Positions 26,740 to 36,709 are shown, numbered from the stretch's first letter. The stretch: DNA of 55,588 nucleotides from Planctomycetota bacterium (GCA_019456195.1 VRUK01000026.1:1-55588), one strand, 5' to 3'. The notes: generated by a model from the sequence alone, not told the origin. A program made the numbers and translations.

Positions 26740-27119
26740 TTTTTTTACTCCCTTAGTTTACCCCCGAGAGCCACTTACTTGGCCTATAACAGGGGGCCTA
26801 AGCCCACAATACGAAATCCGAGATATGAAACACCAAACTTTAGCTCACTTTAGGCACTTTAGCTCACTTTACACTAATTTGCGCTCTACAACTGTAGAGA
26901 ACTCTCTACAAATCACCCCTTTTTATGCAAAACAAACCCAATTTCAGAAATGACAAAATGGACATAACCTTAGACATGACAAGTATTTACAAGATTTTAT
27001 CCCGCTCACCGGGGCCAAAAAACAAACCCAATTCAAACCCAATAAAGCCAAAAACAAACCCAATTCAAACCCAATTTAAGCCAAAACAAAGCCAATTCAA
27101 ACCCAATCAAAGCCAATTA
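26740..27119 (+). repeat. dispersed ~380-base repeat, copy A
   Basis: Matches 55159-55540 in inverted orientation over its whole length. Shared blocks in order: TTTTTACTCCCTTAGTTTACC, then AACAGGGGGCCTAAGCCCAC, then GATATGAAACACC, CTCTACAACTGTAGAG (7-base arms), TTTTTATGCAAAACAAA, TTTCAGAAATGACAAAATG and an array of CAAACCCAATTC/CAAAGCCAATTC units. The array can be translated as MQNKPN...KPNSNPIKPK but has no ribosome site. No transposase is inside. The copy ends ~66 bases before the true start of the pectate-lyase-like gene and is read in frame with it. Confidence 0.88.
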
Positions 27120-27185
27120 CTTGCTCTATTTCTGATAGTGCCTTATACTCTAAGAGGATCAGCCAACAAAAGTAAGGAGAAACAA

Positions 27186-28508
27186 ATGAATAATGACATC
27201 ACCAAACCAGAAACCTTAAAGAAAACCCGAAAATTTATCCTCTGGATATCATTCTTTTCGATGATCATGCTTTTCCCGGCAAAACCTACTCTGGCCGCCA
27301 CCTCAGATAATTTCAATGTGCGCGATTTCGGCGCCGCCGGAGATGGAAAAACAGATGACACCCCGGCCTTCCAAAAAGCACTGGACGCCGCGAGCCAGGC
27401 CAACGGCGGAGTCGTTTATGCACCTGTCGGCAACTATTTCTTCGCCGGCCACCTGAATGTACCAAAGGCCGTTACGCTGGCAGGCATTTGGCAGTCAGTC
27501 CCGGCCCACAACGGCATTCGAGACCGTGGCCTTCCCAAGCCAACCGACGACGGCACAACGTTTCTGGTAACCGAAAACGCAAATAAAGAAAATGGGGCCC
27601 CCTTCATCACCTTAAATACCAACAGCACCCTCAAAGGGGTCGTCTTATACTATCCAGAGCAAAACGTGGACGACATTCCCAAACCCTATCCCTGGGCCAT
27701 CGCCATGCGAGGCAAGAATCCCGCCGTTCTCGCGGTCGAAATGCTCAATCCATATAACGGAATCGACGCCAGCCGGAACGAGCGCCATCTCATTCGCGAT
27801 GTACACGGCCAGCCAATCCGCCGGGGAATTTTAGTTGACCACATATATGACATCGGACGCATTGAGAATGTGCACTTCAATCCATGGTGGAGCATGAAAC
27901 CGAAATTATTTCAATGGCAAATGGAAAACGGCGAAGCATTCATTTTTGGCAAATCCGACTGGCAGTACGTCTATAACACCTTCTGTTTCGGTTACAAAGT
28001 CGGCTACAAGTTCATAAAAAGCAAATCAGGTCAATGCAACGGCAACTTCCTCGGAATCGGAGCTGATAATTGCCACACCGCTCTTGTCGTCGAACACTGC
28101 GCCCCTTATGGTTTGTTAATCACCAATGGCGAATTCGTATCGTTTAAAGGGCCGGACCCGACAATGATAGGTATCGAAAAAACAAATACCGGAAGTATTC
28201 GCTTTGTAAACTGTTCATTCTGGGGCCCGTGTAATCAAATCGCGAAAATAGCAGGCACCGGAACCGTCGGTTTCAGCGATTGCACATTTGTCCAATGGGG
28301 CGGCAAAGACCGCAAGCGCCCGGCAATCCAGGCCAAAAGCGGCACCGTACTGATCCGCGGATGTGAATTCCGACAGGACCGCCCGCAAATCCTGCTGCAA
28401 AAAGACGTCACCCGGGCAATAATTGCCGAGAACATCTTCACCGGCCCGGAACGTATAATCAATCAGTCCGAGGGAAATGTAAAAATGGGCCTGAACATCA
28501 GTGACTAA
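27186..28508 (+). CDS. exported pectate-lyase-3-type beta-helix protein
   Basis: 440 residues from ATG 27186, which has AAGGAG 6 bases upstream and begins a signal peptide (FILWISFFSMIMLFPAKPTLAA). The frame is open further upstream to an ATG at 26925, but that extension is dispersed-repeat sequence, not protein. The mature N-terminus, NVRDFGAAGDGKTDDTPAFQKA, is the hallmark of the Pectate_lyase_3/GH28-like fold, followed by GGVVYAPVGNYFFAGHL and beta-helix coils to the end. It is likely a secreted polysaccharide-active enzyme or phage-tailspike-like depolymerase; catalytic residues are not assignable by eye. Confidence 0.87.
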   Translation: MNNDITKPETLKKTRKFILWISFFSMIMLFPAKPTLAATSDNFNVRDFGAAGDGKTDDTPAFQKALDAASQANGGVVYAPVGNYFFAGHLNVPKAVTLAGIWQSVPAHNGIRDRGLPKPTDDGTTFLVTENANKENGAPFITLNTNSTLKGVVLYYPEQNVDDIPKPYPWAIAMRGKNPAVLAVEMLNPYNGIDASRNERHLIRDVHGQPIRRGILVDHIYDIGRIENVHFNPWWSMKPKLFQWQMENGEAFIFGKSDWQYVYNTFCFGYKVGYKFIKSKSGQCNGNFLGIGADNCHTALVVEHCAPYGLLITNGEFVSFKGPDPTMIGIEKTNTGSIRFVNCSFWGPCNQIAKIAGTGTVGFSDCTFVQWGGKDRKRPAIQAKSGTVLIRGCEFRQDRPQILLQKDVTRAIIAENIFTGPERIINQSEGNVKMGLNISD

Positions 28509-28546
28509 AACAGAAATCGACGCGACGAATAAATCCGTTATCGCAT

Positions 28547-29122
28547 CTATTGTGATGTAATAACCTTTTGGAAAATTAAACTCTCACGCAGACTGTCATT
28601 AGGGTCAAAAGGCAGCTTGAAATTCGGATGTTTCTTCGTATCTATGACGTATTCGGGAAATTTGTATCGGTCGGCCCACCACAAGCGCCCGTCGGCGGAA
28701 ACCGAACCGATAAAATAATCACGGGTTTTACCGTGCACGACATTATCACCAAGTTCGACACTAAAATGCTCTATTACAATCTCAACAACCAATTCTCGTT
28801 TCTCTTGCGAGTATTGAACTGTCCACTTGCCCGGCTGAAAAAAACCTTCACCGCCCAATACCATTTGTGTTGTAGTTACCTCTCCGGGCTTGATTCTCAC
28901 CCTACCGAGACTAACAACTACAGAGGAAATTTTCCCATCCGGCTCAAAGACAATCTCCCACCCGCCTTTATCCGCTTTCCATCCGCCAACAAGATATTCC
29001 GGAAACTCTCCGTCGCCGTCAATAATTACTTCAACGCCGCTTTTGCTCGGGGCCGAACTCTGACAGCCGCCGGGCAGAAAAATGAAGAAACAACAAATCG
29101 ATAAGATAAATATTTTTTTCAT
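28547..29122 (-). CDS. lipoprotein of unknown function
   Basis: 191 residues from ATG 29122 (MKKIFILSICCFFIFLPGGC), where LPGGC is a lipobox. A longer upstream frame exists but passes through the terminator of the next gene, so the shorter start is right. The mature part is a small beta-sandwich-like sequence (LVGGWKADKGGWEIVFEPDG, GKWTVQYSQEKRELVVEIVI) seen in planctomycete lipoproteins. No function known to me. It converges with the pectate-lyase-like gene, with 38 bases between them. Confidence 0.75.
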   Translation of the reverse strand: MKKIFILSICCFFIFLPGGCQSSAPSKSGVEVIIDGDGEFPEYLVGGWKADKGGWEIVFEPDGKISSVVVSLGRVRIKPGEVTTTQMVLGGEGFFQPGKWTVQYSQEKRELVVEIVIEHFSVELGDNVVHGKTRDYFIGSVSADGRLWWADRYKFPEYVIDTKKHPNFKLPFDPNDSLRESLIFQKVITSQ

Positions 29123-29173
29123 AGGCCAAAATCCGTTGCTAAATATTAAGCAAGCCGGGCATTGCCCGCAAGA

Positions 29174-29203
29174 CAAAAAAAAGAAGCAAGTCCGAAGACT
29201 TGC
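29174..29203 (-). terminator. rho-independent terminator with TTCG tetraloop
   Basis: On the minus strand GCAAGTC-TTCG-GACTTGC is followed by TTCTTTTTTTT. It lies ~130 bases downstream of the cohesin/dockerin-like gene and should end that transcript. Confidence 0.85.
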
Positions 29204-29331
29204 CTCTTTGCAAACCAATTTATGTTGGCCTTGGCCAAGGCTAACAATTTCATTTACTTTCGACGCAGAAATTACCCTTTAATATCTCGGCCCTTCGATG
29301 TTGTAATTAGTACAAACCCTGTGGTCTCTAA

Positions 29332-30222
29332 TTACGGACAGTCCGGAGCCGGAACATCGGGAAGCTGCCAGTTGGCTATCAGGATGTCCAGGTCATTGGT
29401 CGAAACGCGATATTTATTTGTACCCTGTGACAGGTGGTCAAAATCAGCACAAATCTGATTACCCGTTAGTGACTCCAAAGGCTTGTTCCATGCTCCAATC
29501 AGGATGTCCAGGTCGTTAGTTGATACCCAGTACTTATTGTTACCCTGAGAAGTGCCATCTGCGTCACCATGACACTGTCTCGGATTAACACTGGAAATCC
29601 AGCACTCAGGTGAACCTACTGCAAGCCATTGGTCTTTCTGCGAACCTGTGAATGACTCAGTTGCACCAAGGCTGGTTTGAACATTGGTTGCGCCGGTCAA
29701 ATCCACCACTGCTTCCGAAGCATCTTCCAGTACGACATTGCCCCGTGTTGCATTTGTGTTAACAGTCAACAGGCATGGTTCGCTACATGCAACGGTGCAG
29801 AGCCTGCCCTGCCTGGATGGAGCTTTCGTGTCATAGAGTGAGCCCATCTCGATAGTGAGACCATTCGTACCTAAGCCACTCAGCGCACCCGGGTCATTAC
29901 CATCAGCCACGGGCGAATAACCGGCCACACCCCAATCGCTGACTTCACCGGTCGCAGGGTCCACAGTAATATACAGACTGAAATTACCCGGAAAAATGCC
30001 GTAACCGTTGTTGTCGTCACCCACCTTGAAATCACTAATAGCATCAATAGTACCGGCGTCAACTGTAATGTCCAGAGCAAACGCTCTGACCAGTTCAGCC
30101 TCATCCGACGAGTAGTCAATCGCGACTACTCCTTCGCCCAGGTCAGTGGCAGTAATGGTAACCGTAGCCCACACTGGTGAAGTGAGCACTGCCACAACCA
30201 GAACAAATAACAATTTTCTCAT
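29332..30222 (-). CDS. exported cohesin-like/dockerin-like protein
   Basis: 296 residues with a signal peptide (MRKLLFVLVVAVLTSPVWA). Residues ~20-170 form a beta-sandwich resembling cohesin (LVRAFALDITVDAGTIDAI, LTIEMGSLYD, GRLCTVACSEPCLLTV). The C-terminus has two dockerin-like calcium loops: CHGDADGTSQGNNKYWVSTN with DLDILIGAW, and CADFDHLSQGTNKYRVSTN with DLDILIANW. Proteins of this design are abundant and exported in Phycisphaerae and may assemble or anchor at the cell surface; the partner is unknown. The 5' leader has a GCAGGG/CCCTGC hairpin (30254-30272), AAAGGGG lies before the ATG, and a strong terminator lies downstream. Confidence 0.85.
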   Translation of the reverse strand: MRKLLFVLVVAVLTSPVWATVTITATDLGEGVVAIDYSSDEAELVRAFALDITVDAGTIDAISDFKVGDDNNGYGIFPGNFSLYITVDPATGEVSDWGVAGYSPVADGNDPGALSGLGTNGLTIEMGSLYDTKAPSRQGRLCTVACSEPCLLTVNTNATRGNVVLEDASEAVVDLTGATNVQTSLGATESFTGSQKDQWLAVGSPECWISSVNPRQCHGDADGTSQGNNKYWVSTNDLDILIGAWNKPLESLTGNQICADFDHLSQGTNKYRVSTNDLDILIANWQLPDVPAPDCP

Positions 30223-30253
30223 AATACAACCCCTTTCTTCTCATCAGGTCTGC

Positions 30254-30272
30254 GCAGGGCATAATACCCTGC
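30254..30272 (-). promoter_or_regulatory. 5'-leader hairpin before the dockerin-like gene
   Basis: GCAGGG-TATTATG-CCCTGC on the minus strand, ~30 bases before the start codon. It could stabilise the mRNA or regulate this highly exported protein; no T-tract follows. Confidence 0.4.
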
Positions 30273-30769
30273 TCTCTTGGTTTTGTTTACTGCCTTAACA
30301 AAAAATATTTAGCACGCTTATTCATTATGACAGAAAGTACTTTAATCATTGAAAATAGCGCTTCAGCGCCGACAGGAGTTGTCGGAAATACACACAATCC
30401 TTCCCGATACATCCTCCTTTCCCGCTGATTAAGCGAAATATATACCCTACAATATAAGCACAGTTCTAATTGGTGAAGGTCAATGTTATCGTAACAGAAA
30501 TTTTTATATATTTCAAGAAAAATCTGCGAAAATCCGGAAATTGAGCCTGAAAATCCATTGAAACTACCTGCTGCCAGCAACCGAAGAAAATACACAAAGA
30601 AATAAGATCCAATGGCTCAGGGGAGAAAATTAAGTGCAAAAACACCACAAGTTTGTGTAAAAGTTAAAGAGAAATATTAAAAAACCGAAAAAAATCAGAT
30701 TTTTAGATATAATTGCCCGATTTAACACATAGAAAATATGTGCTTTTTTGCCGTAAAAAAGTAAGTTTT

Positions 30770-30798
30770 TTTACAACTTTATAGTATGTGTATGCTAT
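30770..30798 (+). promoter_or_regulatory. sigma-70-like promoter for the FtsW/RodA gene
   Basis: TTTACA (30770-30775), 17-base spacer, TGCTAT (30793-30798), ~30 bases before ATG 30828. Confidence 0.4.
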
Positions 30799-30827
30799 TT
30801 TAATGTTTCTATGTTAATGTTGCCATT

Positions 30828-32069
30828 ATGTTCAACTTCCTCAAGGGACGACTGATAATTGTAAGAATATGCCTGATGGCAGCCGGTTTGATGCTGGTAG
30901 GTATCGGGATAGCTACTATCTATTCTGTTGGTAATCCCGCGGAACTAAGCCCGGCCAGCGAAACAGGCGACCTGGGCAATCTCTGGAAAGCACAGGTCAA
31001 ATACACCATAGTCGCCATATTCGGCTTTATAGCTGTTAACTTGGTCAATTACAGGCGTTTAGGCTCGATAAGCTACTGGTTTTTTGCTGGAGTGCTTGTA
31101 CTGCTTGCTTATTTGCTGGTCAGCAGATATCTGGTCGAGCTGCCTTTTGCGCCGCCCAGCAGACAAGGGGTACACCGCTGGATTGCGCTGCATCCAGGGC
31201 TGCCAAGGATCCAACCCTCGGAGTTCTGCAAACTCGCATACATAGTGGTTTTGGCCTGGTATCTGCGATATCGCAGCAATTACCGTAGTCTTAGCACCCT
31301 AATCGGCCCTTTTGCTCTAACCCTCCTGCCAATGGTCCTTATACTCCTTGAGCCTGACCTGGGTACAGTGCTCTTAATGATGCCAATCTTGTTTACAATG
31401 CTCTTTGTGGCCGGTGCAAAGGCCAAACATCTGCTAATTATTATACTTATGGCACTTTTAGTCAGTCCGCTGCTATGGTATAAGATGAAGACCTATCAGC
31501 GTAGAAGGATAAGCAGCGTGGTACTGCAAAACACATGGGTTCGTGAAAAGGCCGAGAAGCACCCATGGCTGGGCCAGGTTCTTGTCGGCACAACATTCAG
31601 CGAAAAGCAATGGAAAAGTGATTGGGGCTGGCATCTGATTCGCTCAAAATATGCCGTTGCTTCCGGCGGTCTTAAAGGGTACGGCTTTCGAAAGGGGCCC
31701 TTTGTCAAATACAACTTTCTACAAGAAAGACACAATGACTTCATTTTTGCCATCATTGCCCAGCAATGGGGCTTTTTGGGCTGCCTGGGCTTGCTTGCAC
31801 TTTATACAATTATCGTTAGCTGCGGACTGGAAATCGCAGTGCACAATAGCGATCCGTTCGGCAAATTGTTAGCAGTCGGTATTGTCGCAATGTTTGTCGT
31901 CGAGGTTATAATAAATGTGAGCATGACCCTTGGACTTATGCCCATAACAGGTCTGACTTTACCCCTGATAAGCTATGGCGGCTCAAGCCTGTTGGTTAGT
32001 ATGGCCTCGATAGGTTTATTAAATAACATCGGGCGATGCAGACCTTTTACCGTAGCACCGAAAAAGTAA
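30828..32069 (+). CDS. FtsW/RodA-family peptidoglycan glycosyltransferase
   Basis: 413 residues with about ten membrane segments, a SEDS protein that polymerises lipid II with a partner class B PBP. Hallmarks are IQPSEFCKLAYIVVLAWYL, the catalytic-Asp motif LLEPDLGTVLLMMP, and the C-terminal MPITGLTLPLISYGGSSLL. FNFLQERHNDFIFAIIAQQWG-type sequence precedes the last helices. It may act in elongation (RodA) or division (FtsW); the sequence alone does not settle which. It is followed after 69 bases by murJ, a classic cell-wall pairing, and implies that this planctomycete makes peptidoglycan. Confidence 0.93.
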   Translation: MFNFLKGRLIIVRICLMAAGLMLVGIGIATIYSVGNPAELSPASETGDLGNLWKAQVKYTIVAIFGFIAVNLVNYRRLGSISYWFFAGVLVLLAYLLVSRYLVELPFAPPSRQGVHRWIALHPGLPRIQPSEFCKLAYIVVLAWYLRYRSNYRSLSTLIGPFALTLLPMVLILLEPDLGTVLLMMPILFTMLFVAGAKAKHLLIIILMALLVSPLLWYKMKTYQRRRISSVVLQNTWVREKAEKHPWLGQVLVGTTFSEKQWKSDWGWHLIRSKYAVASGGLKGYGFRKGPFVKYNFLQERHNDFIFAIIAQQWGFLGCLGLLALYTIIVSCGLEIAVHNSDPFGKLLAVGIVAMFVVEVIINVSMTLGLMPITGLTLPLISYGGSSLLVSMASIGLLNNIGRCRPFTVAPKK

Positions 32070-32138
32070 GACAACTTCTATGCCGGAGCAAAGCAGTAGT
32101 CCGCTTATGACGGACTCGACGAACATCGAGAACTAAGA

Positions 32139-33710
32139 ATGATAAAAGGATTCAGACAAATTGCTTCTATAACGGCAATCAGCAGAGTATTCGGTATGAT
32201 ACGGGATATGGCTTTCGCCCATTTCTTAGGTGCCGACTGGTTGATGTCAGCATGGACAATGGGGTTTAAGATTCCAAATCTTGCACGAAGACTATTCGGA
32301 GAAGGGGCAGCTTCGGCGTCTCTTATTCCCGTTTACAGTGAACAGCTTCACAGCAATCCGGAGCAGGCAAAACGCTTAGCCAACACCTCGGTAACAGTCC
32401 TGTTCGTATTACTTGCGGCAATTGTCATTATTGGCCAGGTCCTGGTCTGGAGCTACTACAGCTTTTTCGAAACCAGAACCGGTCCCCGACTCGGACTGTT
32501 ATTGTGCTCAATTATGCTCCCTTATATGATATGTATCTGTATCGTGGCAATTCTGGCAGGCATTCTTAACGTCCACAAACATTTTGCCACACCCGCGGCG
32601 GCGCCTATCGTGTTAAATACATTCATTATCGCAGGCTTGTTATTTACCGGCTGGGTGATGAAAATTAAACCCCAGCAGCAGGTCTTTTTCATTGCCGTTG
32701 CAGTGCTTTTCTCTGGATTTGTTCAGATAGCTATTCAGATTCCCCCTCTGCGCGCCAGAGGAATTTCAATCAGGCCTGCATGGGATATTCACTCCAAACC
32801 TTTTAAGAAAGTCATCATTATGATGGGCCCGATGATACTCGGCCTTACTGTAACGCAGTTAAATACACTCGGAGATGATATTATTGCTCTGTGCTTTATG
32901 AACGAACAAGGTGATCCACTTGGTTACGGCGCAATATCTCATCTATACTATGCACAGCGGCTTTACCAGTTTCCTTTAGGTGTATTGGGGATATCGCTTG
33001 CAACGGCAATCTTTCCGGTAATGAGTTCGGATGCCGCAAGGAAAGATTTTGATGCGCTTACCAAAACAATCGCAAAGGGAATCAAGGGCGCCGTATTCGT
33101 TGCAATTCCGGCCACAGCAGGAATCTTCCTGGTAGCCAAACCGTTAGTCTCAGCTATATTTGAACATGGCAATTTCGACAGTGAAGACACGCCGATAGTA
33201 GCTTTGACACTTTCGTTCTATGCTGTGGGACTTTGCGGCTACTTTTCCCAGCAGGTTACAACAAGAGCGTTTTATTCCATACAGGACTCAAAGACACCCG
33301 CACTAAGTGCTGTGTGTGCGGTTGTTGCCAATATTTTTCTGAATCTGACTCTTATCTGGTTCCTTGGAACAGCAGGACTGGCCGCTGCGACAGCAATATG
33401 CTCATACCTGCAGGTCGTAATTCTTATTAGGTCACTTCGCAGAAAATTAGGCCGCTCGATATTAGATGGATTGCGTATTACCCTGATAAAAACAGTTATA
33501 GCAACCGCCGTTATGTTTCTCACTGGTTCTGCAATTATGTCTCTGTGCAGAAATTTGCCCGATGGAAGATATTTTGATGTATTAAGACTCGCCGTGGTTG
33601 TGCCGTCCGCAGTAGCGGTGTACTCGCTTGCCGCAAAACTCCTCCATATAGAAATGCTTTCCCTATTTACAGGCAAAAAAACCCGGCAAAAGGAAAACGC
33701 AGGCATTTAA
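32139..33710 (+). CDS. murJ: MurJ lipid II flippase
   Basis: 523 residues, MATE/MOP fold with ~14 membrane segments. The N-terminal ITAISRVFGMIRDMAFAHFL and RRLFGEGAASASLIPVY are family signatures including the conserved RxxGxxRD and GEGA motifs. QRLYQFPLGVLGISLATAIF is the central helix-7/8 region. It flips lipid-linked peptidoglycan precursor to the outer face of the cytoplasmic membrane. It directly follows the SEDS gene, and the TPR gene follows 140 bases later. Length is normal for MurJ. Confidence 0.94.
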   Translation: MIKGFRQIASITAISRVFGMIRDMAFAHFLGADWLMSAWTMGFKIPNLARRLFGEGAASASLIPVYSEQLHSNPEQAKRLANTSVTVLFVLLAAIVIIGQVLVWSYYSFFETRTGPRLGLLLCSIMLPYMICICIVAILAGILNVHKHFATPAAAPIVLNTFIIAGLLFTGWVMKIKPQQQVFFIAVAVLFSGFVQIAIQIPPLRARGISIRPAWDIHSKPFKKVIIMMGPMILGLTVTQLNTLGDDIIALCFMNEQGDPLGYGAISHLYYAQRLYQFPLGVLGISLATAIFPVMSSDAARKDFDALTKTIAKGIKGAVFVAIPATAGIFLVAKPLVSAIFEHGNFDSEDTPIVALTLSFYAVGLCGYFSQQVTTRAFYSIQDSKTPALSAVCAVVANIFLNLTLIWFLGTAGLAAATAICSYLQVVILIRSLRRKLGRSILDGLRITLIKTVIATAVMFLTGSAIMSLCRNLPDGRYFDVLRLAVVVPSAVAVYSLAAKLLHIEMLSLFTGKKTRQKENAGI

Positions 33711-33850
33711 TCTGTCTTTTTGTCGTTATATCTAATCTAAAGCGAAAATGGTAATTGTCCGAAATATACTAATGCCAGCTGTCTTGCTTTGTTTACCAGG
33801 CAAAACAGCGGCGGCAGATGAGTTTTTTTGTATTGTTAATGGAGAAACAA

Positions 33851-36265
33851 ATGGGTAAGAGAGCGTCTTTGGTTTCCTGTAAAGTGGGATACCTCCTGGT
33901 ATTTTCGGCGTTTCTTCTCTTTGTATGTTTTTTATCTGCGCCTACGCTCTTGCTTTCACGGGAAAGCTCGACCGAACAGATGTTTTCGTCTTCTGTCAGT
34001 CAAAAGTTTTATGAGTTAGCTTATGAACTGGCCAACTCAGAAAATGCCGAAAGCCCACAGATTGAACAGGCAATGGCATTCCTGGCCGCGGCTATCGAGC
34101 TTGACAACAACGTCACAGATGCTCACACCCTGCTTATTAAGCTTGCCTGTCGCAACTCACAGCAGAACCATTCCGAACTGGTGTATAGTTTACTTGCCAA
34201 TTATGTAGATGAGTCGGTGGATGTTGAGGTGGCCAAAAAAGCTGTTGTGTATTTATTGGCTCAACTGAACACCCGCGAGCAAAGGGAGAAGCTTCTCGAG
34301 CAGATATTGGGGACTATCGGGGGTAAGAACGTCGTACTCGGTTCGGAACTGACAACTTTGCTTGGCCAGTTGAAGGCTGAGAAGGCGGATTTGGAAGCTG
34401 CATTTTACCTTATGCAGGCCTACAAAAAAAATAGATACAATAAGACGGCATTTACAAAACTGATGGAAATTAAACCGGAAAGGATTGGGCCGCCAATATA
34501 TCTTGAACGCCTACGATTGGCATTGCGTGAGAATCCATCTGACATCAACGCCGCCCTTGCCTTTGCGCAGCAGGCTGAACGGCTGCAACTTTATGATACT
34601 GCCGCCGGTGTTTATGAATACTGTGCCAGTTTGTTTAGTTACCTTTACCCCTCGCAGCCCCTTCCCACCCGTATTTATCTGCCATGGGCGATTAGCAGCT
34701 ACAACACCAAGCAAAATCAATCCAAATGCCTTCAAATTGCACAACGAATCCAGCAGGAAGGCCAATTCGACCTGCGGTTAGAGGCCATTGCAGGTAAAGT
34801 AGTAACGAAAATGGGCAACGGTGAGGTGGCAACCCAGATATTCCAGGACGCAGAAAAAAAAGCCCAACAGCTCCTCTCGCAAGCCCAGAGGCAACCCATA
34901 AACAACGAAAACCTGCAAAGCAGTGATTCGCAACAGGTAAGTGTTAACCAGCTCGCCTGGTTTTATTGCTTTGCCCTGCCAATTCCGGACAAAGCATTAC
35001 ACTGGGCTAATAAAGCAAATTTAGCTGAGCCTAATTCACCGGCTTCACGTGCTATTTTGGCTTATGCGCTTATGATGAATAATCAGACGGAATGGGCCAA
35101 ACCTATTATCAATAATTTCCAGAACAATCAAATCGCAAATTTAACTCTGGCTCAGATTCAACTGGCACAGGGACAGAGGGATTTGGCAATAGAAACTCTA
35201 AAGACTGCAATCGCCAGAGACCCGGGATCATTTGCCGCCGAACGTGCCAAAGAAATTCTGACCCAACAGGGCCAACAATACACCCCGCCGATTGACCCTG
35301 ATGCAGTCTTAAATATGTTGGAGAAAGTGTTCGAGCAAACACTCGTTCCCGTATTTACTCCTGCGGAGAATATGTTTTCGGCCAAGCTTAATATTCGAGG
35401 CGATGAGTTGCCATTCGGCAGTGAATTCAACGGCAATGTCGAAATAACAAATAATTCCGCCGAGCCTCTTGTCATCAGTGATGATGCGTTATTTAAGGGC
35501 AATATCAGGATTGACGCCGATATCAGCGGAGATCTTAATGGAAAGATACCGAACCTGTTCTCTGCAAAAATTCGTACTGCCTTGTTCATCGAGCCTGGTC
35601 GCAGTATCCTCATTCCCGTGCGCCTTCTCACAGGTGAGCTTAGAGAAATGCTTTCTACCTATCCGCAGGCATCTTTGAACATAGATTTCACGCTGTATCT
35701 CGACCCTGTAACAACTAATCGGGGTAATATATCTAACAGACTGACTAATCTTCAACCAACCAGGCTGCGAATAAAACGCCCTGGGATCAAACTTTCCAGT
35801 CAATATCTGAGAAACCGGTTTAATTTAATTTCAAAAGAAAACATCAATGAAAAAATTAAAATCGCCCGGCTTTTCACCAGCCTTTTGAGAGAACAGCATG
35901 AGATGCTGAATAATAAGCCGCTTTACAAATTTATGTATGCTGACTGGATGGGACCTTTATTGAGGAACGCACTATTACATGAAGCCGGACTGCTGCGTAA
36001 CTCTACAAACGGCCAGTGGATCGTTAAGGTGCACACTATGGCCGAGATGCTTTCTTTGCCCCTCGACTATGAACTTATAGGTGCCCTGGCAAAGAATCTG
36101 GACGATGATAATTGGACTGTGCGGATGATGACCGTTTACCTGCTGAGTAAAACAAATGATAGAAACTTCGATAAGGTCCTCGACTGGACGGCAAAAAATG
36201 ACGCAAGCAAGCCTGTTCGCGATTTAGCAGTTGCCCTTGGCAAGTCGTCTATCTCTGTACGATAA
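33851..36265 (+). CDS. large TPR-containing exported protein
   Basis: 804 residues from ATG 33851 (GGAG 6 bases upstream; an ATG at 33818 is in frame but lacks a ribosome site). An N-terminal hydrophobic signal/anchor (VGYLLVFSAFLLFVCFLSAP) is followed by TPR-like helical repeats at ~40-480 (EQAMAFLAAAIELDNNVTDA, ALAFAQQAERLQLYDTAAGV, AQIQLAQGQRDLAIETL). Residues ~510-640 form a beta-sandwich (GSEFNGNVEITNNSAEPLVI). The end has HEAT-like helices (DDDNWTVRMMTVYLLSKT). The role is unknown; probably a periplasmic scaffold. It lies downstream of cell-wall genes. Confidence 0.82.
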   Translation: MGKRASLVSCKVGYLLVFSAFLLFVCFLSAPTLLLSRESSTEQMFSSSVSQKFYELAYELANSENAESPQIEQAMAFLAAAIELDNNVTDAHTLLIKLACRNSQQNHSELVYSLLANYVDESVDVEVAKKAVVYLLAQLNTREQREKLLEQILGTIGGKNVVLGSELTTLLGQLKAEKADLEAAFYLMQAYKKNRYNKTAFTKLMEIKPERIGPPIYLERLRLALRENPSDINAALAFAQQAERLQLYDTAAGVYEYCASLFSYLYPSQPLPTRIYLPWAISSYNTKQNQSKCLQIAQRIQQEGQFDLRLEAIAGKVVTKMGNGEVATQIFQDAEKKAQQLLSQAQRQPINNENLQSSDSQQVSVNQLAWFYCFALPIPDKALHWANKANLAEPNSPASRAILAYALMMNNQTEWAKPIINNFQNNQIANLTLAQIQLAQGQRDLAIETLKTAIARDPGSFAAERAKEILTQQGQQYTPPIDPDAVLNMLEKVFEQTLVPVFTPAENMFSAKLNIRGDELPFGSEFNGNVEITNNSAEPLVISDDALFKGNIRIDADISGDLNGKIPNLFSAKIRTALFIEPGRSILIPVRLLTGELREMLSTYPQASLNIDFTLYLDPVTTNRGNISNRLTNLQPTRLRIKRPGIKLSSQYLRNRFNLISKENINEKIKIARLFTSLLREQHEMLNNKPLYKFMYADWMGPLLRNALLHEAGLLRNSTNGQWIVKVHTMAEMLSLPLDYELIGALAKNLDDDNWTVRMMTVYLLSKTNDRNFDKVLDWTAKNDASKPVRDLAVALGKSSISVR

Positions 36266-36452
36266 TGGCTGCTGTTGGATTGAATTTGCCGGAATTTACA
36301 TAAAATTTGTTCACAACATAAAATTTCCTCAAAAAGAGGTTGAAAAAACGATATAATCTTGTAACATTCCGTTTTCTATTTCGTAACTAAATGATTGTTG
36401 AAGTTCAGTTAGTATTTAGTAAGTTTGGAGTTTTTTTGAAAGGGTTATGTAT

Positions 36453-36626
36453 ATGCCGGCTATAGTAGATAACGAAAAATGCAATGGTTGTGAAACTTGC
36501 GTGGGAGAATGCCCAAGCGAGGCTATAAGCATGGCTTCTGAGAAGGCCTTGATTGACGTTGAAAACTGCATTGATTGCGGGCTTTGCGTTGATGTCTGTC
36601 CTGATGAAGCAATCACTATGGAATAA
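36453..36626 (+). CDS. 2[4Fe-4S] ferredoxin
   Basis: 57 residues (MPAIVDNEKCNGCETCVGEC...ITME). Two complete cluster motifs are present: CNGCETCVGECP and CIDCGLCVDVCP. The start at 36453 is preferred to an in-frame ATG at 36447 because GGG lies 8 bases before it. It carries low-potential electrons in the cytoplasm. Missed easily because of its size. It is followed 8 bases later by tRNA-Glu. Confidence 0.93.
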   Translation: MPAIVDNEKCNGCETCVGECPSEAISMASEKALIDVENCIDCGLCVDVCPDEAITME

Positions 36627-36634
36627 ATCTGGTT

Positions 36635-36709
36635 GGCCCCATCGTCTAGGTAGGCCTAGGACACCGGGTTTTCAACCCGGCAACAGGGGTTCGAATCCCC
36701 TTGGGGCTA
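36635..36709 (+). tRNA. tRNA-Glu (TTC anticodon)
   Basis: 75 bases. Acceptor GGCCCCA pairs with TGGGGCT (one G-T wobble). The anticodon arm is CCGGG-TTTTCAA-CCCGG (anticodon TTC) and the T arm AGGGG-TTCGAAT-CCCCT. The CCA is not encoded. Confidence 0.96.

Larger units (their letters stand above)
30223..30827. other. 605-base intergenic region
   Basis: Divergent upstream region. It has the 5'-leader hairpin of the dockerin-like gene (30254-30272), a long AT-rich stretch and, near its right end, a promoter-like pair for the FtsW/RodA gene. No gene seen. Confidence 0.5.

Noticed and set aside
27008..27119. CAAACCCAATTC array as a CRISPR or coding repeat
   Set aside because: Units are ~12 bases without spacers, and there is no ribosome site; it is part of a dispersed non-coding repeat.
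26925..27185. ATG at 26925 as the start of the pectate-lyase-like gene
   Set aside because: The 87 codons before 27186 are the dispersed repeat (also present at 55159-55540), there is no ribosome site, and a good site plus a signal peptide lie at 27186.
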